Under the pieces are notes generated by a model, which had not been told where the DNA came from, did not search any database, and worked only from the letters and a program-made list of their open reading frames with translations. The position numbers and the translations under genes were made by a program. Positions 27,851 through 38,020 of a stretch of DNA of 64,000 bases are shown here, in pieces; the first letter of the stretch is position 1; each line of letters begins with the position of its first letter. The DNA is from Candidatus Rokuibacteriota bacterium. GTDB lineage: Bacteria > Methylomirabilota > Methylomirabilia > Rokubacteriales > CSP1-6. Location of the stretch: the NCBI GenBank assembly GCA_016866775.1, contig VGLJ01000015.1, positions 1-64,000 on the forward strand, read 5' to 3'.

Positions 27851-28350
27851 CAGACGACCCTCCCGTCACCCAGTAAGCGCACGCCGCGCTCGGCGGCGAA
27901 GTCCGCGAGCCAGTCGGCCGTCGCCACCTCTTCGTAGGTGATCGCCGCGGTCGGGCACGCGTCCGCGCAGGCAGGATCGCCGCCGCAGAGGTTGCACTTG
28001 AACGCCTTGCGGGTCGACGTGTCGTAGAACATCGTCCCGTACGGGCAGGCGATCGTGCAGAGCTTGCAGCCCACGCACGTGTCGTCCATCACGTCCTTCG
28101 CGCCGGCGGCGTTGATGGTGATGGCGCCGACGGGGCACGCGGTCATGCACCAGCCCTCCGCGCACTGCGTGCACGTGTAGGGCGCGTACGACGTGTGGCC
28201 CTCGAAGGGCGACACGCGGATGACCGACTTCGCCGGCTGGAACTCGCCGGTCTGCATGTACGAGCACGCGATCTCGCAGCGGAGACAGCCGGTGCAGCGC
28301 GTGGGGTGGATCTTGAGGACGCGGGTCGGGAGCGCGGTCAGGGTCGCCAT
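27850..28350 (-). CDS. Polyferredoxin-type electron-transfer subunit (four 4Fe-4S clusters)
   Basis: The 166-residue protein has sixteen cluster cysteines in four motifs: CTGCLRCEIAC, CTQCAEGWCMTAC, CVGCKLCTIAC and CNLCGGDPACADAC. This is the HycB/DmsB-like arrangement used for electron wiring between redox subunits. In the Aromatoleum AorABC enzyme the equivalent AorA chains several copies into a filament. Whether that happens here is unknown. It is the first subunit gene of the aldehyde oxidoreductase operon, one base after the GYD gene stop. Confidence 0.88.
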   Translation of the reverse strand: MATLTALPTRVLKIHPTRCTGCLRCEIACSYMQTGEFQPAKSVIRVSPFEGHTSYAPYTCTQCAEGWCMTACPVGAITINAAGAKDVMDDTCVGCKLCTIACPYGTMFYDTSTRKAFKCNLCGGDPACADACPTAAITYEEVATADWLADFAAERGVRLLGDGRVV

Positions 28351-28351
28351 C

Positions 28352-28678
28352 TCACCGTTTCTTTCGTGGGGTGCGCTTCGCGGGTCGTCCGTTCGTCTCG
28401 AGGCCGTCGATGAACTGGTCGAGCGGGATCGCCGCCATCGTCATCCCGTGCACGCCGCCGCGCGCGCCGAGCTCGACCGAGATCCGGGAGATGGCGGCGT
28501 TGCTCGGCGCGTCGATGACCGTGACGAAGTCGTAAGGACCGAGGACGGCGTACTGCGCGACCACACGGGCGCCCATGCGCTGGACGTCGGCGTTGACCTT
28601 CTTGATCCAGCCGGGGCGCTCGCGGAGGACTTTGCGCCCCGATTCGGAGAGCGTGCTGAGCATGACGTACAGACCCAT
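28352..28678 (-). CDS. GYD-domain protein
   Basis: The 108-residue protein matches the GYD-domain family (PF08734): YVMLSTLSESGRK at the N-terminus, the eponymous region VLGPYDFVTVIDAPSNAA, and a basic tail PAKRTPRKKR. GYD proteins are ferredoxin-like-fold proteins without a defined reaction and often sit next to redox operons. ATG 28678 follows a GGAGGC ribosome-binding site. Its stop is one base before the ferredoxin start, so it leads the aldehyde oxidoreductase operon. Confidence 0.82.
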   Translation of the reverse strand: MGLYVMLSTLSESGRKVLRERPGWIKKVNADVQRMGARVVAQYAVLGPYDFVTVIDAPSNAAISRISVELGARGGVHGMTMAAIPLDQFIDGLETNGRPAKRTPRKKR

Positions 28679-28697
28679 GCGACGAGCGCCTCCTTGA

Positions 28698-29648
28698 CTA
28701 TGGCGATTGCGGAGCAGCGAGCGCGAGTATAGCAAAGGCGCTGAGCTTCGCGAGCGCCTCGGCGCACATGTCGAGCATGGAGAACTGCGCGAACGCGTGC
28801 AGGCCGTCCTCGTAGACGTGCAGCTCGGTCCGCACGCCGGCCTTCTCGAGCGCGGCGGCGAAGAGGCGCGAGTCGTCGAGCAGCGGATCGAGCGTGCCGA
28901 CGACGAGGATCGAGGGCGGAAAGTGGTGGAGATCGCCGACGAGCGGATTGAGATACGGATCCTCGGCGCGGCCGCGGTCGCCGACGTAGTGGTCCTTGAA
29001 CCAGTCCATCACGTGCCGGGACAGCACGAGGTCGCGCGTGCCCCACGCCGTGATCGCCGGCGTGTCCTCGTGCGTGAACCGCCCGTAGAGGAGCAAGACG
29101 GCGCGGAAGCGGACCGGCGCCCGGTCGTCGCGCAGCGTCAGGATCGTCGCCGCGCTGAGATTCGCGCCGGCGGAGTCGCCGCCGATGAGGAGACGTGCCG
29201 GGTCGGTGCCGAGCTCGCGCGCGTGCGCGCCGAGCCAGCGTGAAGCGTCGACGCAGTCGTCGAGGCCCGCGGGATACGGGTGCTCGGGCGCGAGCGCGTA
29301 GTGGAGCGAGAGGACACGCGCGCCGATGCCGGCCGCCAGCTCGCGGGTGAGGCGGTCGTGGGTGTCCGGGCTGCCGATGACGAAGCCGCCGCCGTGGAGA
29401 TAGAGGAGGCCTGGACTGGCGGCGCCGGCGTTGCGCGGGACGTAGAGCCGCGCGGGGATCGCGCCGCGGCGACCCGGGATCGTGAGGTCGCGCCGCTCCG
29501 CCATCTCGGGGCCGCCGTGGTTCAGCATCGCGAAGAACGCGTCGCCGCGGCGGCGCGCCTCGGCCACCGGAAGCTGCCACATCCGCGGCGCGTCGGCGGG
29601 GATCGCCGCGCGCATCATCGCGATCAAGCCCTGCACCTGAGCGTTCAC
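28698..29648 (-). CDS. Alpha/beta hydrolase, hormone-sensitive-lipase family esterase
   Basis: The 316-residue esterase has the oxyanion motif YLHGGGFVIGS, the nucleophile elbow GGDSAGANLS, the acid in GTLDPLLDD and the catalytic His in EDGLHAFAQF, so the active site is complete. The GTG start at 29648 follows a GGAGG ribosome-binding site and gives the normal HSL length. It is divergent from htpG, with only 33 bases between start codons, so the promoters must overlap or htpG has a very short leader. The substrate is unknown. Confidence 0.87.
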   Translation of the reverse strand: MNAQVQGLIAMMRAAIPADAPRMWQLPVAEARRRGDAFFAMLNHGGPEMAERRDLTIPGRRGAIPARLYVPRNAGAASPGLLYLHGGGFVIGSPDTHDRLTRELAAGIGARVLSLHYALAPEHPYPAGLDDCVDASRWLGAHARELGTDPARLLIGGDSAGANLSAATILTLRDDRAPVRFRAVLLLYGRFTHEDTPAITAWGTRDLVLSRHVMDWFKDHYVGDRGRAEDPYLNPLVGDLHHFPPSILVVGTLDPLLDDSRLFAAALEKAGVRTELHVYEDGLHAFAQFSMLDMCAEALAKLSAFAILALAAPQSP

Positions 29649-29681
29649 ATGGCCTCCTCGAGCGTCTGCTATTAATACCGT

Positions 29682-31601
<1,920 letters not shown>

Positions 31602-31610
31602 AGAGATGAG

Positions 31611-31643
31611 GCGTTCGAGCGCCGGCTTCGCCGACGCAATCGG
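31611..31643. repeat. Left part of family 2 palindromic repeat, split by the IS110 element
   Basis: The segment GTTCGAGCGCCGGCTTCGCC and the following GACGCAATCGG match the first hairpin of the intact family 2 copy at 46474-46579 (read on the minus strand). The match stops at GCAATCGG (31636-31643), and the rest of the repeat resumes at 33121 after the insertion. Confidence 0.82.
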
Positions 31644-31872
31644 TCATGTCCCCCGGGGGGACACCCATGCGGCCATGAAAATCGGGGCGTAGCATAACGC
31701 TGCGTCAGGGAGCCGGAGACGTCGAAATTGGAACTGGTGCCCTCGAACCCGAGGCGCAATCTGACGTAGGAGCCTTTCGGCACCCCGCAATGTTGCCCCG
31801 GAGCACGCAGAGCAAACTCGCCCCCACCGAAGCTCCTGCGGCCCCTGACGACACGGGCGATCGAAGGCGGCG
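31644..31872 (+). ncRNA. Candidate bridge-RNA region of the IS110 element
   Basis: This non-coding left end precedes the transposase. It contains the near-palindrome TGTCCCCCGGGGGGACA close to the boundary and several short inverted repeats (for example around CTCGAACCCGAGG at 31742-31754). In the IS110 subgroup the left non-coding end encodes the bridge RNA that pairs with target and donor DNA. The assignment rests on position and length only; no loop pairing was computed. Confidence 0.35.
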
Positions 31873-33112
31873 ATGGACCGGGTGATGGAACGCTGCGCCG
31901 GCCTGGATGTGCATCGCGATAGTGTGGCGGTCTGTGTGCGGGTGCCCGGCCCGCGCGGAGAGCGGGGCCAGCATGCCCGCACCTTCGGCACCACCACCGC
32001 CGATCTGCTCGCCCTGCGCGATTGGCTGGAGGCCCTGGGCGTGACCCACGTCGCCATGGAGAGCACGGGCGTGTACTGGAAACCGGTGTACTACGTGCTG
32101 GAGGACACCTTCGAGTGTCTGCTCGTCAATGCCGTCCACCTCACGCACGTCCCCGGCCGCAAGACCGACGTGCAGGACTGCGTGTGGATCGCCCAGGTGC
32201 TGGAGCACGGGCTGCTGCGGGGCAGCTTCGTGCCGCCCCCCCCTGATTCGCGATCTGCGCGATCTCACGCGCTACCGCCGCGTCCTCACGGACGAGCGCA
32301 CGCGCGAAGCCAATCGCTTGCACAAGTTGCTGCAGGGCGCGGGCATCAAACTCGCCTCCGTGGCCTCCGACGTGCTCGGCGTATCGGGCCGCGCGATGCT
32401 CGCGGCGCTCGTGCAGGGCACGACGGACCCCGCCGTGCTCGCCGACCTCGCCCGCGGCAAACTGCGCCGCAAGCTTCCCGCGCTCCGCCAAGCCCTCGCG
32501 GGCCGCTCCCGAGCGCATCACGCCTTCCTCGGCGGTCAGATCCTCGCCCACCTCGACTATCTCGATGAGGCCCTCGACACGCTCACCGAGCAGATCGGCG
32601 CGCTCCTCGCCCCTTTCGCGCAGGGGATCGAGCGGCTGGACACCATTCCGGGCTTCAGCCGCCAGACCGCTGAAGAAGTCGTGGCCGAGGTCGGGTTCGA
32701 CATGACCGTCTTCCCGACTGATCGCCACGTCAGCAGCTGGACGGGCCTCTGTCCCGGCCACAACGAAAGTGCGGGCAAGCGCCGCTCGGGCCGCACCCGC
32801 AAAGGCAACCGCTGGCTGCGCCGCACGCTGGTGCTCGCCGCCCACGGCGCCCGCCGCACGCGCGGCACGGCGCTGGCGGCCCGCTACCAACGCATTGCCC
32901 GCCACCGCGGGGAGAAGAAAGCGCTCGTCGCAGTCGCCCACGCACTCCTCATCACCGCCTACCACGTCATCAAGGAGCAGGCGACCTACCGAGAACTCGG
33001 CTTCGATTACAACGACCGACGCGACGCGGACCGCGCTCGCCGTCGCGCCGTCGCTCTCCTCGAACGTCAGGGCTATCGTGTCTCGCTCGAGCACACCCCT
33101 GCGGCCGCGTGA
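31873..33112 (+). pseudogene. IS110-family transposase, frameshifted at a C8 run
   Basis: The N-terminal DEDD RuvC-like domain is clear (CAGLDVHRDSVAVCVRV, VAMESTGVYWKPVYYVLE, GRKTDVQDCVWIAQVLEHG). The C-terminal Transposase_20 domain is complete (LDTIPGFSRQTAEEVVAEVG, SSWTGLCPGHNESAGKRRSG with the catalytic Ser). The frames join at CCCCCCCC (32236-32243). Seven C would read SFVPPPLIRDLRDLTRYRR, the usual family sequence. Either the copy is dead or the run was miscounted. IS110 transposases are normally a single frame, so programmed slippage is unlikely. Confidence 0.87.
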
Positions 33113-33120
33113 TTTTCAGA

Positions 33121-33206
33121 GCAATCGGATTCCTGGGGGAGGCAGGGAGGAGCACGCCGTCGGGCGTGCGACGACCGCCGGAAGGGGGGCGAAGCCCCCT
33201 CCGGGG
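33121..33206. repeat. Right part of family 2 palindromic repeat, after the IS110 element
   Basis: Starting at the duplicated GCAATCGG, this stretch continues the family 2 repeat with GGGGGAGGCAG, a middle hairpin (CACGCC-GTCG-GGCGTG) and a terminal hairpin (GGGGGGCGAAGCCCCC) that ends at the stop of the 33208-34110 gene. The middle hairpin differs in sequence from the one at 46474-46579, but its arms still pair. Confidence 0.82.
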
Positions 33207-33207
33207 A

Positions 33208-34110
33208 TCAGACGGGCGAGGAGCCACTCGACGGCTTCAGGAACTGATAGATCGCGGTGAAGTCCTTGCGCCCGAGGCCGTGGGACGACGCGAGGCGCAG
33301 CACCTGCTGCGCGGCCGGCGAGACGACGACGGGGATCCGCAGCTCGCGCGCGGCGTTGACCGCGAGCCCGAGATCCTTCGCCATCAGGTCGGTCATGAAC
33401 CCGCCCTCGTAGTCGCGGCTCGACGCCGCGCGCGGCACCAGGCCCGGCACCGGGTGCGCGGCTTCCATCACCCACGTGTTGCCGGACGACTTCGAGATCA
33501 CGTCCGTCAGCACCTTGTGATCGACGCCGAACGCCTCGGCGATGCGGAACGCTTCGCTCACCGCCACCGCCGCCACGCCCGCAATGAGGTTGTTGCAGAT
33601 CTTGGCCACCTCGCCCGCGCCCACGGGCCCGACGTGGATGATGTTCGCGCCCATCGCGGCGAGCGCGGGGCGCGCTTCCTCGACGTCGCGCGCGTCGCCG
33701 CCGATCATGATCGCCAGCGTGCCGTCGATCGCCTTCGGCACGCCGCCGGAGACCGGCGCGTCGATGAACCTCACACCTTTCGCGCGGACGGCCTCGGCCA
33801 CGCGCCGCGAGACCGCCGGGTCGATCGTCGACATGTCCACGCAGAGCTTGCCGGCGGCCACGCCTTCGAGCACGCCGCCCTTGCCCTGGTACACCGTCTC
33901 GACGTGGGACGAGGACGGCAGCATCGTGATGACGAGGTCGGCGCCGCGCGCCGCGTCCGCGCTGGATTTCGCCGCGGTCGCGCCGGCCTTCACCGCGGCG
34001 TCGAGCGCCGCGGGCACGATGTCGTACGCCGTGACGGCGAAGCCCTTCTTCACGAGGTTCGCGAGCATCGGGCCGCCCATCGTTCCCGTTCCGATGAATG
34101 CGATTTTCAT
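33208..34110 (-). CDS. NAD(P)-dependent beta-hydroxyacid dehydrogenase (HIBADH family)
   Basis: The 300-residue protein has the cofactor motif IAFIGTGTMGGPMLANLV, the substrate loop DAPVSGGVPKA and the catalytic Lys in AKICNNLIAGV. ATG 34110 was chosen at MKIAFIG, since upstream residues do not resemble the family. A family 2 repeat abuts its stop codon and can act as a terminator. It is divergent from the DMT transporter with 20 bases between starts. It is distinct from the family member at 21083-21967, and the substrate is unknown. Confidence 0.87.
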   Translation of the reverse strand: MKIAFIGTGTMGGPMLANLVKKGFAVTAYDIVPAALDAAVKAGATAAKSSADAARGADLVITMLPSSSHVETVYQGKGGVLEGVAAGKLCVDMSTIDPAVSRRVAEAVRAKGVRFIDAPVSGGVPKAIDGTLAIMIGGDARDVEEARPALAAMGANIIHVGPVGAGEVAKICNNLIAGVAAVAVSEAFRIAEAFGVDHKVLTDVISKSSGNTWVMEAAHPVPGLVPRAASSRDYEGGFMTDLMAKDLGLAVNAARELRIPVVVSPAAQQVLRLASSHGLGRKDFTAIYQFLKPSSGSSPV

Positions 34111-34130
34111 GCGCGCTATCATCACGGGCT

Positions 34131-35027
34131 GTGTCCGGCCCGTCAAGTCCGCGCGCGGTGCGCGGCTTCCTGCTGATCGCGCTCGCCGCCGTCTCCTGGG
34201 GCACCACCGGCACCGCGACGACCTTCCTCGTCCGCGACACCGCGGTGAGCCCGCTCACGATCGGCGTCGCGCGTCTCGCCGTCGCGGCGCTCGTGCTGGC
34301 CGCCCTCGCGTGGATCGGCGGGTCGTCGCGGATCGCGCGTGCCGATGTCGTGCCCTGCCTCGCCATGGGCGCGTGCATGGCCGTCTTCCAGGCGGGCTAC
34401 TTCACCGCGGTCGTGCTGGTCGGGGTCGCGCTCACGGCGCTGATCGCGATCTGCTCGGCCCCGCTCGCGATCGCGGTCCTCGCGCGCATCGCGCTCGGCG
34501 AGCGCCTCACGCGGCGCGCGGCGCTCGCGCTCGTGATCGGCGTCACGGGCACCGCGCTGTTGATCGCCTTCCCGCGCGGCGTCGCGGACCTCGCGCCGCG
34601 CTTCACCGCCGGCGTCGCGCTCGCCCTCACCGCCGGCGTGGCGTACGCGGTGTACGTCGTGATCGCGAAGGCGAGCGTGGCGCGCTCGGCGCCGCTGCCG
34701 CTCGCGGCGGCGACGTTCCTCGCCGGCGGGCTGTGGCTGGCGCCCGCGCTGCTGTGGGCCGAGCCTTCGGCCCGGCAGATCGCGACGGGCTGGCCGCTGC
34801 TGCTCTACCTCGGCGTCGTGACGACTGGCCTGGCGTACGCCGCCTACACGACCGGGCTCACCAGCGTGTCGGCCGCCGCCGCCGGCATCGTCTCGCTGCT
34901 CGAGCCGCTGACCGCTACGCTGCTGGGCGTGCTCCTGTTCGAGGAGCGTCTGGGCGCGATCGGCGTCGCCGGCGCCGTGCTCCTGCTCGGCGCGGTCGCC
35001 ATGCTGGTCCGCGAAGAGACGCGCTGA
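34131..35027 (+). CDS. EamA/DMT-family transporter
   Basis: The roughly 298-residue inner-membrane protein has ten predicted helices in two EamA repeats. The first repeat begins GFLLIALAAVSWGTTGTATT and ends ALAIAVLARIALGERLT; the second ends SLLEPLTATLLGVLLFEERL, the typical EamA signature. GTG 34131 is the likely start. DMT exporters move amino acids, nucleosides or drugs out of the cell. The substrate is not readable from sequence. The next gene starts 51 bases downstream. Confidence 0.87.
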   Translation: MSGPSSPRAVRGFLLIALAAVSWGTTGTATTFLVRDTAVSPLTIGVARLAVAALVLAALAWIGGSSRIARADVVPCLAMGACMAVFQAGYFTAVVLVGVALTALIAICSAPLAIAVLARIALGERLTRRAALALVIGVTGTALLIAFPRGVADLAPRFTAGVALALTAGVAYAVYVVIAKASVARSAPLPLAAATFLAGGLWLAPALLWAEPSARQIATGWPLLLYLGVVTTGLAYAAYTTGLTSVSAAAAGIVSLLEPLTATLLGVLLFEERLGAIGVAGAVLLLGAVAMLVREETR

Positions 35028-35078
35028 CCCGCTCATCTTTTCCCGCGCCGTGCCGATACCTGGTCGGGGACCGCCCTC

Positions 35079-36842
35079 ATGACAGAGCGCCCGGCCGACA
35101 TGATCCTGCTCGAGCGGCTCGCCGACCTGGGCCGTCTCACCTCGCGTTCCGTCGACGTCCGGACCGTCGCCCAGCACGTGGTCGACGATCTGCGCATGCT
35201 CGTGCCGGTGCTGCGCGTGACGCTCTATCGCGGCGACCCCGGCTCGAACGACTTCAGCCTCATCGCGAATTCCACGGACCGCGAGGTCACCATCGTCTCG
35301 AACATCGTCTTCACGAACCGGACGGGCATGCCGGGCCTCGCGGCCAGCGAGGGCCGTCTCGTCGTCACCCCGAATCTCCTCACCGACCCCAGGGTGCGGC
35401 TCGAGCCGGATCTCCGCACCTACTGGGAGAGCACACCGATCCGCGCGGTCGCCGCCGTCCCGCTCGTCGGCGCCGACGCCATCCTCGGCGTGCTCACGCT
35501 CTCCGACCGCGAAGGGCGCGTGTTCTCGAACGAGGAGCCGCGGATCCTCGAGATGTACGCGGCGCAAGCGACGGTCGCGCTCGAGAACGCGCGGCTCTAC
35601 GCGCGCCTCGCGGACAAGACACAGCGCCTCAAAGTCCTGCACCGCCTCGCCCTCGGCCTCACGGCCACGCTCGGCGGCCAGGAAATCTTCACGGCGGTCG
35701 CACGCGCGGCCCTCGAGCTGTTCGGTGACGTCGGCTGCAGCCTCTGGCTGCTCGAGCCGGGCACGGACGTGCTCACGCTCGTCGCGGACGAGGGCGTTCG
35801 GTTCCCGGAGCTGCGTCCGGCGGGCACCATGAAGGCCGGCCAGGGCCTCGTCGGCCGGGTCGTGGCCGAGCGGCGGCACATCATCATCGAAAACGTCGAG
35901 GAGCGCGGCCACAACCGGGCGCTCAGCCGGGCCGAGGGCTTCCGCACCGCGATGGCCGTCCCGCTGCTCCTCGGCGAGCAGTGCTTCGGCGGGTTGTCGG
36001 TCCGCCGCCGCTCGCTCGAGCCGTTCTTCTCGGAGGACGTCGACCTGCTCACGGCGCTGGCGGGGCACGCGGCGATCACCATCGAGCGGTCGCGGCTCTG
36101 CCAGGACGTCACGCGCACCAACGAGCACCTGCGCGCGCAGGCGAGCGGCGCCTTCAGGTCGTGCGACACCGCGTACGCGAAGCTGTCGAGCTCCGCGTTC
36201 TTGGCCTGGAGCTGTTCCGTGAGCTTGCAGGGCATGGTCGGCCTCCTCGCCGAGGCCTGCGCGGACAGACTCGGCAAAGAGGGCCTTCACTACGTCGCGC
36301 GCATCGGCGCGACGATCAAACACATGGAAGGCCTGATCGCCGACCTCCTAGCGCTCGCGCGCGCCGGCCGCGAGGGGCGCGAGGCCGAGACCGTGGCGCT
36401 GGAGGAAGTCGTCGACCTGGTCCTCCAGCGGCTCGACGAGCCGCTGCGCACGCGCGGATTCAAGGTGACGCGCGGCGCGCTCGGCGAGGTCCGCGCCATC
36501 CGCACGCACATCGAGCAGGTGTTCTCGAACCTGATCGGGAACGCCGTCAAGTACATCGGCGAGCGGGCGGAGCCGTGCGTGGAGATCGGCCGGGGCGAGC
36601 GCGACGGCGTCGTGGAGTACCACGTGCGCGACAACGGGATCGGCATCGATCCCGCGTATCACGAGGTCTTCGAGACGTTCCAGCGGCTCAAGGAGGTCGA
36701 GGTCGAGGGCAGCGGCGTCGGGCTCGCGATCGTCAAGAAGATCGTCGAGAGCGCGGGCGGCGCCCTGCGCATCGAATCCGCCCCGGGCGCCGGCGCCACC
36801 TTCTTCTTCACCTGGCCGGGCAACGCCGAAGCAACGCGCTGA
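35079..36842 (+). CDS. GAF-GAF histidine kinase whose H-box segment is inverted
   Basis: The 587-residue frame has GAF 1 (about residues 10-170), GAF 2 (about 185-335) and a complete HATPase domain (IEQVFSNLIGNAVKYIGE, HVRDNGIGID, GSGVGLAIVKKIVESAGG). Between them, where the dimerisation/His-phosphotransfer helix should be, residues about 355-382 read as unrelated sequence. The reverse complement of that DNA (36140-36226) encodes LTEQLQAKNAELDSFAYAV and SHDLKAP, a textbook H-box. The frame is kept but the phospho-acceptor His is lost, so the product as written should not autophosphorylate. Confidence 0.87.
   Translation: MTERPADMILLERLADLGRLTSRSVDVRTVAQHVVDDLRMLVPVLRVTLYRGDPGSNDFSLIANSTDREVTIVSNIVFTNRTGMPGLAASEGRLVVTPNLLTDPRVRLEPDLRTYWESTPIRAVAAVPLVGADAILGVLTLSDREGRVFSNEEPRILEMYAAQATVALENARLYARLADKTQRLKVLHRLALGLTATLGGQEIFTAVARAALELFGDVGCSLWLLEPGTDVLTLVADEGVRFPELRPAGTMKAGQGLVGRVVAERRHIIIENVEERGHNRALSRAEGFRTAMAVPLLLGEQCFGGLSVRRRSLEPFFSEDVDLLTALAGHAAITIERSRLCQDVTRTNEHLRAQASGAFRSCDTAYAKLSSSAFLAWSCSVSLQGMVGLLAEACADRLGKEGLHYVARIGATIKHMEGLIADLLALARAGREGREAETVALEEVVDLVLQRLDEPLRTRGFKVTRGALGEVRAIRTHIEQVFSNLIGNAVKYIGERAEPCVEIGRGERDGVVEYHVRDNGIGIDPAYHEVFETFQRLKEVEVEGSGVGLAIVKKIVESAGGALRIESAPGAGATFFFTWPGNAEATR
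36140..36226 (-). other. Inverted segment carrying the kinase H-box
   Basis: Read on the minus strand, this roughly 85-bp stretch encodes TEQLQAKNAELDSFAYAVS followed by HDLKAP. That is the DHp helix with the phosphorylatable His and would fit exactly between TNEHLRAQ and LQGMVGLLAE of the plus-strand kinase. Short inverted motifs flank it (GCAGGC near 36137 and GCTTGC near 36223). Exact breakpoints cannot be fixed. Confidence 0.85.
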
Positions 36843-37009
36843 ACTATTGGGCGCCCATCGCCGTCCTCCGGACCCAGTCGCGCTGAGCTAAGCTACCCAC
36901 CTCGACCACCTCGCGCGCGTCGGCGCGTGGCGGGGCGGGACCTGCGGCTCGGCGAAGTCCTGCGCGACGAGTGGAAGGGATCGCGGTGCACTGCACCAGA
37001 GGGCTGCCC

Positions 37010-38017
37010 ATGCGAGTCACCCGGCGGACATTCATCGCGGCGAGCGGCACGACCGCCCTCACGCTGGCCCTGGCGCCCCGCGCGTTCGCCAGAGGAGGTG
37101 CCGTCGTTCGTTATCCTGAATCCGGCGTCAAGATCCTCGACCACCGCTTCGAAAAATACTGGGTCGACAGCGCATTGATCGAACGCATCGCGACCGGCTT
37201 CCGCTTCACCGAGGGACCGGTGTGGTTCGGCGACAGCCGTTCGCTCCTGTTCAGCGACGTCCCGAGCAATCGCATCATGCGCTGGTCGGAAGAGACCGGA
37301 CGCGTCGAGACGTTCCGGAAGCCCTCGCGCTACACGAACGGCAACGCGCGCGACCGTCAGGGGCGTCTCATCTGCGCCGAGCACGAATCCCACAGCATCA
37401 CGCGGACCGAGTTCGACGGGCGGGTGACCACGCTCATCGACACGTTCGAGGGCAAGAATTTGAACGCGCCGAACGACGTGATCGTGAAGTCGGACGGATC
37501 CATCTGGTTCAGCGATCCCGTCTACGGCGGCCTCTACGAGGCGCGCAACCGCAAGTTCGAGCACCCCGCGCGCGTCTATCGCCTGGATCCCGCGACGGGG
37601 CAGGCGTCGGTCGTCGCCGGCGACATGGCGGGACCGAACGGCCTCTCCTTCTCGCCGGACGAGAGCAAGCTCTACGTCGTCGACTCGTCCGGCAAGCCGC
37701 CGGCGCTGCGCGTCTACGACGTCGCCGGCGGCACGCGTCTCGCCAACGGCCGGGCGTTCGTCGACATGAGTCCGGGCAACTCGGACGGGATGCGCGTGGA
37801 CATGGACGGCAACGTGTGGACGGCCGCGAAAGGCGGCGAAGGCTTCGACGGCGTCCACGTCTTCGCGCCCAACGGCGACAAGCTGGCGCGCATCCTGCTG
37901 CCCGAGCCGTGCGCCAACCTCTGCTTCGGCGGCGTCCAGCGCAACCGGCTCTTCATGACCGCCGGGCAGTCGGTCTACGCGTTGTACACCGAGGCGCAGG
38001 GTTCGATCCGCTTGTAG
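37010..38017 (+). CDS. Exported SMP-30/gluconolactonase-like protein (Tat signal)
   Basis: The roughly 335-residue six-bladed propeller begins with a twin-arginine signal (MRVTRRTFIAASGTTALTLA) and a cleavage region near FARGG. The metal ligands of SMP-30/gluconolactonases are visible: Glu in RFTEGPVWFG, Asn in LNAPNDVIVK, Asn in GPNGLSFSPDE and Asp in GNSDGMRVDMDG. It is predicted to hydrolyse sugar lactones outside the cytoplasm. ATG 37010 places the RR motif at the N-terminus. The 167 bases before it show no gene. The UGSC operon converges on it. Confidence 0.85.
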   Translation: MRVTRRTFIAASGTTALTLALAPRAFARGGAVVRYPESGVKILDHRFEKYWVDSALIERIATGFRFTEGPVWFGDSRSLLFSDVPSNRIMRWSEETGRVETFRKPSRYTNGNARDRQGRLICAEHESHSITRTEFDGRVTTLIDTFEGKNLNAPNDVIVKSDGSIWFSDPVYGGLYEARNRKFEHPARVYRLDPATGQASVVAGDMAGPNGLSFSPDESKLYVVDSSGKPPALRVYDVAGGTRLANGRAFVDMSPGNSDGMRVDMDGNVWTAAKGGEGFDGVHVFAPNGDKLARILLPEPCANLCFGGVQRNRLFMTAGQSVYALYTEAQGSIRL

Positions 38018-38020
38018 CGG

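Larger units (their letters stand above)
31644..33128 (+). mobile_element. IS110-family insertion sequence inside a palindromic repeat
   Basis: The ends are set by the direct repeat GCAATCGG at 31636-31643 and 33121-33128, beyond which both flanks join into one continuous copy of repeat family 2. The element is about 1.48 kb and has a single DEDD/Ser transposase, frameshifted. A long non-coding left end (about 229 bp) and a short right end match the IS110 subgroup rather than IS1111. Members such as IS621 also insert in REP-type palindromes, guided by a bridge RNA. The exact boundary within the 8-bp repeat cannot be set. Confidence 0.85.

Noticed and set aside
32236-32243. Programmed frameshift in the IS110 transposase
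   Set aside because: IS110-family transposases are made from one frame. A programmed shift is typical of IS1, IS3 and similar families, not this one.
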